Origin: Clavelina lepadiformis
Taxonomy: Eukaryota; Chordata; Ascidiacea; Aplousobranchia; Clavelinidae
Assembly (NCBI RefSeq): GCF_947623445.1
Contig: NC_135245.1
Coordinates: 6,269,501-6,333,500, forward strand
DNA length: 64,000 nucleotides
Direction of reading: 5' to 3'
Both the position numbers and the translations under genes were made by a program. Below are positions 28,459 to 39,113 of the stretch, piece after piece. The notes below the pieces were generated by a model. The model was not told the origin of the DNA. It did no database searches and worked only from the letters and a program-made list of their open reading frames with translations. Within the stretch, counting starts at the first letter, position 1. Each line of letters opens with the position of its first letter.

Positions 28459-29131
28459 TGTCTTAACTTATGTTATTCGGACTTAATTTACTTGCCGAAT
28501 TAATGATCTGACTCCGTGGTTGCGTGCGGTTAGAATGCTCTAACCTTACGTCTACTAACCGCAAGTTCTTACGATTAACAGATACAGTTTATCAGAAGCA
28601 ATCCTTTATTTGTAGGAACTGTACAGGTACCGATTATAATACATTCACAAACTTAACATTCACCATTTAGAACAAGTTTAACGAATTGCATTTTAACACG
28701 ACTAACGTAATACGTTCGTACGATTCAGTATTTCTGTCTGCGGCGTTTCTCGCGTATCAGTTCGAGTTTATAAAGCGGAGCGATGTGAACGGAAATATTC
28801 AACACAATATACACGAACATTTCAGAATGTGTGAACGATAAAAGCAAAGCGTTGGCAATGGGAATTACATTCAGTTACAACCAGGGTTGCTATGAAATCG
28901 CCTGGTAACGTACTAAGCGGCGTTTTCACATAAAGTTATTTAGAGCAAGTTTCCAAATCTTACATCACGATTGCAGTTTTATCAAGTTGCAGCTGCAGCC
29001 AAATTGCATCTGCAGCCAAATATTAAATGCTAGCTGCAGTTTTATCAATGAACAATATTTCAAAAATTAAATGGCGCATACGTTTCCACAATTGATATAA
29101 TGGTATTGGATGTGGCTCCCAAGCCACTACA
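28459..29131 (-). repeat. LTR (5' LTR of the minus-strand element)
   Basis: 673 bp; starts TGTCTTAACTTATG on the plus strand and ends CCACTACA, then array sequence in inverted orientation. AATAAA on the minus strand at 28605-28610. Differs from the other LTR at about 8 positions. Confidence 0.9.
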
Positions 29132-29162
29132 GCTCAACTGAAACATTCCAAATATCCATTAT

Positions 29163-29177
29163 CTAAGCCATGGCGCC
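29163..29177 (-). pseudogene. tRNA-Thr (AGU) 5' fragment
   Basis: GGCGCCATGGCTTAG on the minus strand, the acceptor 5' strand and part of box A. It is fused to spacer from beside the Val genes (CCAAATATCCATTAT), so most of a unit was lost here. Confidence 0.85.
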
Positions 29178-29321
29178 GTACGTCCGTCTTTTCTGAGATT
29201 GCTATTCTGCAATTCGAAGTTTTATTGCCATCACGTTGATTAAGTCTGATTAGTTCTTCTTGCATGGTTATTGTCTTCAAGATTGGTAAACGAAATAATA
29301 TCAGGGCACCACATCGTAGCC

Positions 29322-29394
29322 GCCTCCATAGCTCAGGGGTAGAGCACTGGTCTTGTAAACCAGGGGTCGTGAGTTCAGTTCTCACTGCGAGGCG
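29322..29394 (+). pseudogene. tRNA-Thr (UGU), damaged acceptor
   Basis: One extra base in the 3' acceptor strand (TGCGAGGC) and G instead of A as discriminator; T-loop also changed (TTCAGTT). Confidence 0.75.
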
Positions 29395-29660
29395 TTTCTG
29401 GTAGCATCGCTATGTTAAGTTGACCGTTTTAGTGCGATCTTCAGCAAGACACACAAAACATCAAATATCATTTACTGAATAAAATAGTCGTAATGTTTCC
29501 TTCACCCAATTTGTATTCAAACCACCGAGCTTGTGGCTATTATCCGATAGATACAGAAGATATGAGCGAAACATTTACAATGAACCGGTTTCTGCTCTCT
29601 TTTCCGGACGTAAGCAAAATTTGAAAAGATAATTAAACTGCGTCAACCTACGACTGTCGT

Positions 29661-29733
29661 GTTTCCGTAGTGTAGTGGTTATCACGTTCGCCTAACACGC
29701 GAAAGGTCCCCAGTTGGATCCTGGGCGGAAACA
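29661..29733 (+). tRNA. tRNA-Val (AAC)
   Basis: Intact anticodon arm, but the invariant C56 of box B is G (GTTGGATCC). The only Val-AAC in the inverted segment with a 7-nt loop. Confidence 0.75.
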
Positions 29734-29972
29734 TGAGTCGTCCTTACGAAGTTGAACACTAAAAAGAATGCCCGGATTTGATATAAAAAAAGTGCTTCCG
29801 TATACAGACAAAATGTCATTTTACACAAAGGACTTTCAGGTTTGATGCCAGGCCGAAAAAGCGGCCAATCTACAACTTTGGCTCAACTGAAACATTCCAA
29901 ATATCCATTATCGTCTAACAAACAAATATAATTTTGCTAAATAAAATCAAAAAACCTTGCTTTCCGCTATCG

Positions 29973-30044
29973 GTTCTGGTACTGTAATTGTTATCCCGTT
30001 CATTTTACACGCGAAAAATATCCAGTCCGACCCTGGGTGAGAAA
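29973..30044 (+). pseudogene. tRNA-Val (UAC)-like relic
   Basis: Relic family; 3' acceptor strand ends GAGAAA and the variable region reads AAATATCC. Confidence 0.6.
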
Positions 30045-30139
30045 AGTTTCAACGTCTATTTACGCATTTTTATTTTCACACTTAATGCAACTGCTTTTTA
30101 AAAAATTTAATTGCTATTTCCATGCTCGACCAATGTCCT

Positions 30140-30214
30140 GTTTCCGTAGTGTAGAGGTTATATCACGTTCGCCTCACACGCGAAAGGTCCCCAGTTCGAT
30201 CCTGGGCGGAAACA
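30140..30214 (+). tRNA. tRNA-Val (CAC), long D-loop
   Basis: A TA dinucleotide is duplicated in the D-arm (GGTTATATCACG), giving 75 nt. Other arms are consensus; the insertion may disturb the D-stem. Confidence 0.7.
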
Positions 30215-30902
30215 TCGCTAAGTTGTCTCTTTGGATAACATTCGGATGCTCAAAGTTTACTTTTCTAAAACAACTGACTATATGACGGGTTAAACCAAGC
30301 AAAGAAGGCACATCAATTACCACTGCTGCATTACCAATCCTTGAATGGGCAAGGCAATTAATCAACTATATTTGCTGCAAGATTCTTTCTGCTCAATCGG
30401 CTAGGGTGTTCGGCTGTTAAACGAAAAGTTGGTGGTTCAGGAAGCGTCAAATAACTAAAACTAAGATCTTTATGAATTTGTTGTACTCCTACGTAGGGCT
30501 TTAAAAACATGTTTAGACCAATCAGAATGCAGCGTGGTTGGTGGCGTTTCTAGCCTGGAAATTACACTAGCAGTTGGCGTGCTTCAATGTCCCAGGTCGT
30601 GTGCAGAATTATGCTAAAAATTAGCATGAAAGTAGCTCAAATTGGGATTTTAGACTAATAATTCTAGTGTTTATTTTGCGCCTCTGTAAAAAAAGTTTGA
30701 ATCATTGTTTTTCGATTGCATTTCATGGAATGGTAGTTCAAAGCATACTAAATTGACGGGAAAAAATTCAGAGAGCCCCATCGAGGATTTTCAAGTAATC
30801 AATCTTTTAGTAAATTTACTGTATAATAAAATAAAGTAAGATTTCACGGAACCCGGTAGTCCAATGTTAAAGCACGATGCTTAGCTGTCTGTTTTGTTAC
30901 AA

Positions 30903-30974
30903 AGGCACCACTGGGATTCGAACCCAAGATCTCCTGTTTACTAGACAGGCGCTTTGCCACTAAGCCATGGCGCC
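30903..30974 (-). tRNA. tRNA-Thr (AGU)
   Basis: One T-stem change (CTTGG) from the reference copy. Confidence 0.85.
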
Positions 30975-31118
30975 GTACGTCCGTCTTTTCTGAGATTGCT
31001 CTTCTGCAATTCGAAGTTTTATTGCCATCACGTTGATTAAGTCTGATTAGTTCTTGTTGCATAGTTATTGTCTTCAAGATTGCTAACCGAAAGAATATCA
31101 GGGCACCACATCGTAGCC

Positions 31119-31190
31119 GCCTCCATAGCTCAGGGGTAGAGCACTGGTCTTGTAAACCAGGGGTCGTGAGTTCAATTCTCACTGGAGGCA
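31119..31190 (+). tRNA. tRNA-Thr (UGU)
   Basis: Reference sequence with intact D-stem GCTC/GAGC. Confidence 0.95.
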
Positions 31191-31456
31191 TTTCTGCTAG
31201 CATCGCTATGTTAAGTTGACCGTTTCAGTGCGATCTTCAGCAAGACACACAAAACATCAAATATCATTTACTGAATAAAATAGTCGTAATGTTTCCTTCA
31301 CCCAATTTGTATTCAAACCACCGAGCTTGTGGCTATTATCCGATAGATACAGAAGATATGAGCGAAACATTTACAATGAACCGGTTTCTGCTCTCTTTTC
31401 CGGACGTAAGCAAAATTTGAAAAGATAATTAAACTGCGTCAACCTACGACTGTCGT

Positions 31457-31527
31457 GTTTCCGTAGTGTAGTGGTTATCACGTTCGCCACACGCGAAAGG
31501 TCCCCAGTTAGATCCTGGGCGGAAACA
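31457..31527 (+). pseudogene. tRNA-Val with 5-nt anticodon loop
   Basis: The arm reads TTCGC-CACAC-GCGAA: two bases are missing, so no normal anticodon exists. Promoter boxes are kept; box B has TTAGATC. Confidence 0.85.
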
Positions 31528-31766
31528 TGAGTCGTCCTTACGAAGTTGAACACTAAAAAGAATGCCCGGATTTGATATAAAAAAAGTGCTTCCGTATACA
31601 GACAAATGTCATTTTACACGAAGCACTTTCCAGGTTTGATGCCAGGCCGAAAAAGCGGCCAATCTACAACTTTGGCTCAACTGAAACATTCCAAATATCC
31701 ATTATCGTCTAACAAACAAATAGAATTTTGCTAAATAAAATCAAAAAACCTTGCTTTCCGTTATCG

Positions 31767-31838
31767 GTTCTGGTACTGTAATTGTTATCCCGTTCATTTT
31801 ACACGCGAAAAGTATCCAGTCCGACCCTGGGTGAGAAC
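31767..31838 (+). pseudogene. tRNA-Val (UAC)-like relic
   Basis: Version ending GAGAAC, which pairs with GTTCT at the 5' end better than other copies. Confidence 0.6.
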
Positions 31839-31933
31839 AGTTTCAACGTCTATTTACGCATTTTTATTTTCGCACTTAATGCAACTGCTTTTTAAAAACT
31901 TTAATTGCTATTTCCATGCTCGACCAATGTCCT

Positions 31934-32006
31934 GTTTCCGTAGTGTAGAGGTTATCACGTTCGCCTCACACGCGAAAGGCCCCCAGTTCGATCCTGGGCG
32001 GAAACA
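31934..32006 (+). tRNA. tRNA-Val (CAC)
   Basis: One change before the T-arm (AAGGCCCCCAG); otherwise consensus. Confidence 0.9.
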
Positions 32007-32694
32007 TCGCTAAGTTGTCTCTTTGGATAACATTCGGATGCTCAAAGTTCACTTTTCTAAAACAACTGACTATTTGACAAGTTAAACCAAGCAAAGAAGG
32101 CACATCAATTACCATTGCTGCAATACCAATCATTGATTGGGCAAGGCAATTAATCAACTATATTTGCTGCAAGATACTTTCTGCTCAATCGGCTAGGGTG
32201 TTCGGCTGTTAAACGAAAGCTTGGTGGTTCAGGAAGCGTCAAATAACTAAAACTAAGATCTTTATGAAATTGTTGTACTCCTACGTACGGCTTTAAATAC
32301 ATGTTTAGACCAATCAGAATGCAGCGTGGTTGGTGGTGATTCTAGCCTGGGAATTACACTAGCAGTTGGCGTGCTTCAATGTCCCAGGTCGTGTGCAAAA
32401 TTATGCTAAAAATTAGCATGAAAGTAGCTAAAATTGGGATTTTAGACTAAAAATTCTAGTGTTTATTTTGCGCCTCTGTAAAAAAAGTTTGAATCATTGT
32501 TTTTCGATTGCATTTTATGGAATGGTAGTTCAAAGCATACTAAATTGACGGGAAAAAATTCAGAGAGCTCCATCGAGGATTTTCAAGTAATCAGTCTTTT
32601 AGTAAATTTACTGTACAATAAAACAAAGAAAGATTTCACGGAACCCGGTAGTCCAATGTTAAAGCACGATGCTTAGCTGTCTGTTTTGTTACAA

Positions 32695-32713
32695 AGGCAC
32701 CACTGAGATTCGA
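32695..32713 (-). pseudogene. tRNA-Thr (AGU) 3' stub
   Basis: Only the acceptor 3' strand and half of the T-arm (ends at ATTCGA), joined to the hairpin region of the spacer. Marks the long unit type. Confidence 0.85.
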
Positions 32714-33003
32714 TGTTAAAAATTAGCATGAAAGTAGCTAAAATTGGGATTTTAGACTAATAATTCTAGTGTTTATTTTGCGCCTCTGTAAAAAAGTTTG
32801 AATCATTGTTTTTCGATTGCATTTTATGGAATGGTAGTTCAAAGCATACTAAATTGACGGGAAAAAATTCAGAGAGCCCCATCGAGGATTTTCAAGTAAT
32901 CAGTATTTCAGTAAATTTACTGTGTAATAAAATAAGGAAAGATTTCACGAAACCCGGTAGTCCAATGTTAAAGCACGATGCTTAGCTGTCTGTTTTGTTA
33001 CAA

Positions 33004-33075
33004 AGGCACCACTGGGATTCGAACCCAGGATCTCCTGTTTACTAGACAGGCGCTTTGCCACTAAGCCATGGCGCC
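33004..33075 (-). tRNA. tRNA-Thr (AGU)
   Basis: Consensus copy in inverted orientation. Confidence 0.95.
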
Positions 33076-33219
33076 GTACGTCCGTCTTTTCTGAGATTGC
33101 TTTTGTGCAATTCGAAGTTTTATTGCCATCACGTTGATTAAGTCTGATTAGTTCTTCTTGCATAGTTATGGTCTTCAAGATTGGTAAAGGAAATAATATC
33201 AGGGCACCACATCGTAGCC

Positions 33220-33291
33220 GCCTCCATAGCTCAGGGGTAGAGCACTGGTCTTGTAAACCAGGGTTCGTGAGTTCAATTCTCACTGGAGGCA
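33220..33291 (+). tRNA. tRNA-Thr (UGU)
   Basis: Intact stems; one variable-loop change (GGGTTC). Confidence 0.9.
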
Positions 33292-33557
33292 TTTCTGCTA
33301 GCATCGCTATGTTAAGTTGACCGTTTCTGTGCGATCTTCAGCAAGACACACAAAACATCAAATATCATTTACTGAATAAAATAGTCGTAATGTTTCCTTC
33401 ACTCAATTTGTATTCAAACCACCGAGCTTGTGGCTATTATCCGATAGATACAGAAGATATGAGCGAAACATTTACAATGAACCGGTTTCTGCTCTCTTTT
33501 CCGGACAGAAGCAAAATTTGAAAAGATAATTAAACTGCGTCAACCTACGACTGTCGT

Positions 33558-33628
33558 GTTTCCGTAGTGTAGTGGTTATCACGTTCGCCACACGCGAAAG
33601 GTACCCAGTTCGATCCTGGGCGGAAACA
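33558..33628 (+). pseudogene. tRNA-Val with 5-nt anticodon loop
   Basis: Same two-base loss as at 31457; box B is intact here (TTCGATC). Confidence 0.85.
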
Positions 33629-33868
33629 TGAGTCGTCCTTACGAAGTTGAACACTAAAAAGAATGCCCGGATTTGATATAAAAAAAGTGCTTCCGTATAC
33701 AGACAAAATGTCATTTTACACGAAGCACTTTCCAGGTTTGATGCCAGGCCGAAAAAGCGGCCAATGTACAACTTTGGCTCAACTGAAACATTCCAAATAT
33801 CCATTATCGTCTAACAAACAAATAGAATTTTGCTAAATAAAATCAAAAAACCTTGCTTTCCGTTATCG

Positions 33869-33940
33869 GTTCTGGTACTGTAATTGTTATCCCGTTCATT
33901 TTACACGCGAAAAGTATCCAGTCCGACCCTGGGTGAGAAC
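33869..33940 (+). pseudogene. tRNA-Val (UAC)-like relic
   Basis: Same version as at 31767, ending GAGAAC. Confidence 0.6.
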
Positions 33941-34035
33941 AGTTTCAACGTCTATTTACGCATTTTTATTTTCACACTTAATGCAACTGCTTTTTAAAAA
34001 ATTTAATTGCTATTTCCATGCTCGACCAATGTCCT

Positions 34036-34108
34036 GTTTCCGTAGTGTAGAGGTTATCACGTTCGCCTCACACGCGAAAGGTCCCCAGTTCGATCCTGGG
34101 CGGAAACA
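34036..34108 (+). tRNA. tRNA-Val (CAC)
   Basis: Consensus copy. Confidence 0.95.
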
Positions 34109-34794
34109 TCGCTAAGTTGTCTCTTTGGATAACATTCGGATGCTCAAAGTTTACTTTTCTAAAACAACTGAATATTTGACGGGTTAAACCAAGCAAAGAA
34201 GGCACATCAATTACCATTGCTGTATTACCAATCCTTGAATGGGCAAGGCAATTAATCAGCTATATTTGCTGCAAGATACTTTCTGCTCAATCGGCTAGGG
34301 TGTTCGGCTGTTAAACGAAAGGTTGGTGGTTCAGGAAGCGTCAAATAACTAAAACTAAGATCTTTATGAATTTGTTGTACTCCTACGTAGGGCTTTAAAA
34401 ACATGTTTAGACCAATCAGAATGCAGCGTGGTTGGTGGTGTTTCTAGCCTGGGAATTACACTAGCAGTTGGCGTGCTTCAATGTCCCAGGTCGTGTGCAG
34501 AATTATGCCAAAAATTAGCATGAAAGTAGCTAAAATTGGGATTTTAGACTAAAAATTCTAGTGTTTATTTTGCGCCTCTGTAAAAAAGTTTGAATCATTG
34601 TTTTTCGATTGCATTTTATGGAATGGTAGTTCAAAGCATACTAAATTGACGGAAAAAATTCAGAGAGCCCCATCGAGGATTTTCAAGTAATCAGTCTTTT
34701 AGTAAATTTACTGTATAATAAAACAAAGAAAGATTTCACGGAACCCGGTAGTCCAATGTTAAAGCACGATACTTAGCTGTCTGTTTTGTTACAA

Positions 34795-34813
34795 AGGCAC
34801 CACTGGGATTCGA
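34795..34813 (-). pseudogene. tRNA-Thr (AGU) 3' stub
   Basis: Same truncated tail as at 32695, joined to GATGTCAAAATTAGC. Confidence 0.85.
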
Positions 34814-35102
34814 TGTCAAAATTAGCATGAAAGTAGCTAAAATTGGGATTTTAGACTAATAATTCTAGTGCTTTTTTTGCGCCTCTGTAAAAAATTTTGA
34901 ATCATTGTTTTTCGATTGCATTTTATGGAATGGTAGTTCAAAGCATACTAAATTGACGGGAAAAAATTCAGAGAGCCCCATCGAGGATTTTCAAGTAATC
35001 AGTATTTCAGTAATATTACTGTGTAATAAAATAAGGAAAGATTTCACGAAACCCGGTAGTCCAATGTTAAAGCACGATGCTTAGCTGTCTGTTTTGTTAC
35101 AA

Positions 35103-35174
35103 AGGCACCACTGGGATTCGAACCCAGGATCTCCTGTTTACTAGACAGGCGCTTTGCCACTAAGCCATGGCGCC
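35103..35174 (-). tRNA. tRNA-Thr (AGU)
   Basis: Consensus copy. Confidence 0.95.
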
Positions 35175-35318
35175 GTACGTCCGTCTTTTCTGAGATTGCT
35201 TTTGTGGAATTCGAAGTTTTATTGCCATCACGTTGATTAAGTCTGATTAGTTCTTCTTGCATAGTTATTGTCTTCAAGATTGGTAAAGGAAATAATATCA
35301 GGGCGCCACATCGTAGCC

Positions 35319-35390
35319 GCCTCCATAGCTCAGGGGTAGAGCACTGGTCTTGTAAACCAGGGTTCGTGAGTTCAATTCTCACTGGAGGCA
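35319..35390 (+). tRNA. tRNA-Thr (UGU)
   Basis: Same as the 33220 copy. Confidence 0.9.
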
Positions 35391-35656
35391 TTTCTGCTAG
35401 CATCGCTATGTTAAGTTGACCGTTTCTGTGCGATCTTCAGCAAGACACACAAAACATCAAATATCATTTACTGAATAAAATAGTCGTAATGTTTCCTTCA
35501 CCCAATTTGTATTCAAACCACCGAGCTTGTGGCTATTATCCGATAGATACAGAAGATATGAGCGAAACATTTACAATGAACCGGTTTCTGCTCTCTTTTC
35601 CGGACATAAGCAAAATTTGAAAAGATAATTAAACTGCGTCAACCTACGACTGTCGT

Positions 35657-35727
35657 GTTTCCGTAGTGTAGTGGTTATCACGTTCGCCACACGCGAAAGG
35701 TACCCAGTTCGATCCTGGGCGGAAACA
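35657..35727 (+). pseudogene. tRNA-Val with 5-nt anticodon loop
   Basis: Third copy of the loop-deleted Val gene; identical arm TTCGC-CACAC-GCGAA. Confidence 0.85.
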
Positions 35728-35967
35728 TGAGTCGTCCTTACGAAGTTGAACACTAAAAAGAATGCCCGGATTTGATATAAAAAAAGTGCTTCCGTATACA
35801 GACAAAATGTCATTTTACACGAAGCACTTTCCAGGTTTGATGCCAGGCCGAAAAAGCGGCCAATGTACAACTTTGGCTCAACTGAAACATTCCAAATATC
35901 CATTATCGTCTAACAAACAAATAGAATTTTGCTAAATAAAATCAAAAAACCTTGCTTTCCGTTATCG

Positions 35968-36039
35968 GTTCTGGTACTGTAATTGTTATCCCGTTCATTT
36001 TACACGCGAAAAGTATCCAGTCCGACCCTGGGTGAGAAG
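35968..36039 (+). pseudogene. tRNA-Val (UAC)-like relic
   Basis: Version ending GAGAAG. Confidence 0.6.
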
Positions 36040-36134
36040 AGTTTCAACGTCTATTTACGCATTTTTATTTTCACACTTAATGCAACTGCTTTTTAAAAAA
36101 TTTAATTGCTATTTCCATGCTCGACCAATGTCCT

Positions 36135-36207
36135 GTTTCCGTAGTGTAGAGGTTATCACGTTCGCCTCACACGCGAAAGGTCCCCAGTTCGATCCTGGGC
36201 GGAAACA
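36135..36207 (+). tRNA. tRNA-Val (CAC)
   Basis: Consensus copy. Confidence 0.95.
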
Positions 36208-36893
36208 TCGCTAAGTTGTCTCTTTGGATAACATTCGGATGCTCAAAGTTTACTTTTCTAAAACAACTGAATATTTGACGGGTTAAACCAAGCAAAGAAG
36301 GCACATCAATTACCATTGCTGTATTACCAATCCTTGAATGGGCAAGGCAATTAATCAGCTATATTTGCTGCAAGATACTTTCTGCTCAATCGGCTAGGGT
36401 GTTCGGCTGTTAAACGAAAGGTTGGTGGTTCAGGAAGCGTCAAATAACTAAAACTAAGATCTTTATGAATTTCTTGTACTCCTACGTACGGCTTTAAAAA
36501 CATGTTTAGACCAATCAGAATGCAGCGTGGTTGGTGGTGTTTCTAGCCTGGGAATTACACTAGCAGTTGGCGTGCTTCAATGTCCCAGGTCGTGTGCAGA
36601 ATTATGCCAAAAATTAGCATGAAAGTAGCTAAAATTGGGATTTTGGACTAAAAATTCTAGTGTTTATTTTGCGCCTCTGTAAAAAAGTTTGAATCATTGT
36701 TTTTCGATTGCATTTTATGGAATGGTAGTTCAAAGCATACTAAATTGACGGAAAAAATTCAGAGAGCCCCATCGAGGATTTTCAAGTAATCAGTCTTTTA
36801 GTAAATTTACTGTATAATAAAACAAAGAAAGATTTCACGGAACCCGGTAGTCCAATGTTAAAGCACGATACTTAGCTGTCTGTTTTGTTACAA

Positions 36894-36912
36894 AGGCACC
36901 ACTGGGATTCGA
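36894..36912 (-). pseudogene. tRNA-Thr (AGU) 3' stub
   Basis: Same truncated tail as at 34795. Confidence 0.85.
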
Positions 36913-37201
36913 TGTCAAAATTAGCATGAAAGTAGCTAAAATTGGGATTTTAGACTAATAATTCTAGTGTTTATTTTGCGCCAATGTAAAAAATTTTGAA
37001 TCATTGTTTTTCGATTGCATTTTATGGAATGGTAGTTCAAAGCATACTAAATTGACGGGAAAAAATTCAGAGAGCCCCATCGAGGATTTTCAAGTAATCA
37101 GTATTTTAGTAAATTTACTGTATAATAAAACAAAGAAAGATTTCACGGAACCCGGTAGTCCAATGTTAAAGCACGATGCTTACCTGTCTGTTTTGTTACA
37201 A

Positions 37202-37273
37202 AGGCACCACTGGGATTCGAACCCAGGATCTCCTGTTTACTAGACAGGCGCTTTGCCACTAAGCCATGGTGCC
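37202..37273 (-). tRNA. tRNA-Thr (AGU)
   Basis: Acceptor 5' strand is GGCACCA here, so the usual G-U pair is replaced by A-U: a compensated, fully paired copy. Confidence 0.95.
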
Positions 37274-37417
37274 GTACTACCGTCTTTTCTGAGATTGCTC
37301 TTCTGCAATTCGAAGTTTTATTGCCATCACGTTGATTAAGTCTGATTAGTTCTTCTTGCATAGTTATTGTCTTCAAAATTGCTAAAGGAAATAATATCAG
37401 GGCACCACATCGTAGCC

Positions 37418-37489
37418 GCCTCCATAGCTCAGGGGTAGAGCACTGGTCTTGTAAACCAGGGGTCGTGAGTTCAATTCTCACTGGAGGCA
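37418..37489 (+). tRNA. tRNA-Thr (UGU)
   Basis: Reference sequence; last gene of the inverted segment, tail to tail with the next Thr-UGU 170 bp away. Confidence 0.95.
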
Positions 37490-37565
37490 TTTCTGCTAGC
37501 ATCGCTATGTTAAGTTGACCGTTTCTGTGCGATCTTCAGCAAGACACACAAAACATCAATTATCA

Positions 37566-37607
37566 TTTTACACGCGAAAAGTATCCAGTCCGACCCTGGG
37601 TGAGAAC
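37566..37607 (+). pseudogene. tRNA-Val relic fragment at the inversion join
   Basis: The 3' half of the UAC-like relic (from TTTTACACGCG to GAGAAC) is joined after ACATCAATTATCA, a Thr-UGU trailer sequence. A few bases (ATTTTAC-like) are shared at the join. The following ~50 bp (to ATTTATTTATGCCAGCAG) lead back into forward array. Confidence 0.8.
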
Positions 37608-37659
37608 AGTTTCAACGTTTATTTACGCATTTTTGCTTATTTATTTATGCCAGCAGAAA

Positions 37660-37731
37660 TGCCTCCAGTGAGAATTGAACTCACGACCCCTGGTTTACAA
37701 GACCAGTTCTCTACCCCTGAGCTATGGAGGC
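37660..37731 (-). tRNA. tRNA-Thr (UGU)
   Basis: D-stem pair 10-25 lost (GCTC/GAGA), as in the 25059 copy. Confidence 0.85.
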
Positions 37732-37875
37732 GGCTACGATGTGGTGCCCTGATATCATTTCCTTTACCAATCTTGAAGACAATAACCATGCAAGAGGAAC
37801 TAATCAGACTTAATCAACGTGATGGCAATAAAATTTCGAATTCCACAAGAGCAATCTCAGAAAAGACGGACGTAC

Positions 37876-37947
37876 GGCGCCATGGCTTAGTGGCAAAGCG
37901 CCTGTCTAGTAAACAGGAGATCCTGGGTTCGAATCCCAGTGGTGCCT
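37876..37947 (+). tRNA. tRNA-Thr (AGU)
   Basis: Consensus copy. Confidence 0.95.
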
Positions 37948-38238
37948 TTGTAACAAAACAGACAGCTAAGCATCGTGCTTTAACATTGGACTACCGGGTT
38001 CCGTGAAATCTTACCTTATTTTATTATACAGTAAATTTACTGAAATACTGATTACTTGAAAATCCTCGATGGGGCTCTCTGAATTTTTTCCCGTCAATTT
38101 AGTATGCTTTGAACTACCATTCCATAAAATGCAATCGAAAAACAATGATTCAAACTTTTTTTACAGAGGCGCAAAATAAACACTAGAATTTTTAGTCTAA
38201 AATCCCAATTTTAGCTACTTTTATGCTAATTTTTAACA

Positions 38239-38257
38239 TCGAATCCCAGTGGTGCCT
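38239..38257 (+). pseudogene. tRNA-Thr (AGU) 3' stub
   Basis: TCGAATCCCAGTGGTGCCT follows TTTTTAACA of the broken spacer hairpin. It starts the extra ~310 bp of the long unit. Confidence 0.85.
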
Positions 38258-38945
38258 TTGTAACAAAACAGACAGCTAAGCATCGTGCTTTAACATTGGA
38301 CTACCGGGTTCCGTGAAATCTTTCTTTGTTTTATTATACAGTAAATTTACTAAAAGACTGATTACTTTAAAATCTTCGATGGGGCTCTCTGAATTTTTTC
38401 CCGTCAATTTAGTATGCTTTGAACTACCATTCCATAAAATGCAATCGAAAAGCAATGATTCACACTTTTTTTACAGAGGCGCAAAAAAAGCACTAGAATT
38501 TTTAGTCTAAAATCCCAATTTTAGCTACTTTCATGCTAATTTTTAGCATAATTCTGCACACGACCTGGGACATTGAAGCACGCCAACTGCTAGTGTAATT
38601 CCCAGGCTAGAAACACCACCAACCACGCTGCATTCTGATTGGTCTAAACATGTTTTTAAAGCCCTACGTAGGAGTACAACAAATTCATAAAGATCTTAGT
38701 TTTAGTTATTTGACGCTTCCTGAACCACCAAGCTTTCGTTTAACAGCCGAACACCCTAGCCGATTGAGCAGAACGAATCTTGCAGCAAATATAGTTGATT
38801 AATTGCCTTGCCCATTCAAGGATTGGTAATGCAGCAGTGGTAATTGATGTGCCTTCTTTGCTTGGTTTAACCCGTCAAATAGTCAGTTGTTTTAGAAAAG
38901 TAAACTTTGAGCATCCGAATGTTATCCAAAGAGACAACTTAGCGA

Positions 38946-39018
38946 TGTTTCCGCCCAGGATCGAACTGGGGATCTTTCGCGTGTGAGGCAAACGTCATAA
39001 CCTCTACACTACGGAAAC
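38946..39018 (-). tRNA. tRNA-Val (CAC)
   Basis: Three private changes around the anticodon stem (plus strand GATCTTTC, GGCAAACGTCAT); the stem still pairs with a G-U. Confidence 0.8.
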
Positions 39019-39113
39019 AAGACATTGGTTGAGCATGGAAATAGCAATTAAATTTTTTAAAAAGCAGTTGCATTAAGTGTGAAAATAAAAATGCGTAAAT
39101 AGACGTTGAAACT

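Larger units (their letters stand above)
26221..29131 (-). mobile_element. LTR retroelement with envelope-like gene only
   Basis: Two 673-bp LTRs in direct orientation flank 1,565 bp. LTR ends are TGT...ACA. Three signs place it on the minus strand: a purine tract beside the left LTR (GGGGGAGGAA on the minus strand), AATAAA within the LTR on that strand, and the gene direction. The internal part has room for one envelope-like gene; gag and pol are not seen, so the element is incomplete. LTRs differ at about 8 sites (~1.2%), which suggests recent arrival. The superfamily (Gypsy or BEL/Pao) cannot be set from what is here. Confidence 0.85.
29132..37565. repeat. Array 2, inverted segment
   Basis: About four units in the opposite orientation to the flanking array segments, so Val and Thr-UGU genes are on plus and Thr-AGU on minus. 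The spacing of Thr-AGU genes is 2099-2101 bp. Three of its four Val-AAC genes share a 2-nt loop deletion not seen elsewhere. The left end abuts the LTR element; the right end joins a relic fragment. Confidence 0.9.

Noticed and set aside
26206-29140. Target-site duplication of the LTR element
   Set aside because: GCT/GCTC occurs near both ends, but the left side is separated from the usable match by other bases and the flanks come from different array positions. Three bases are not enough.
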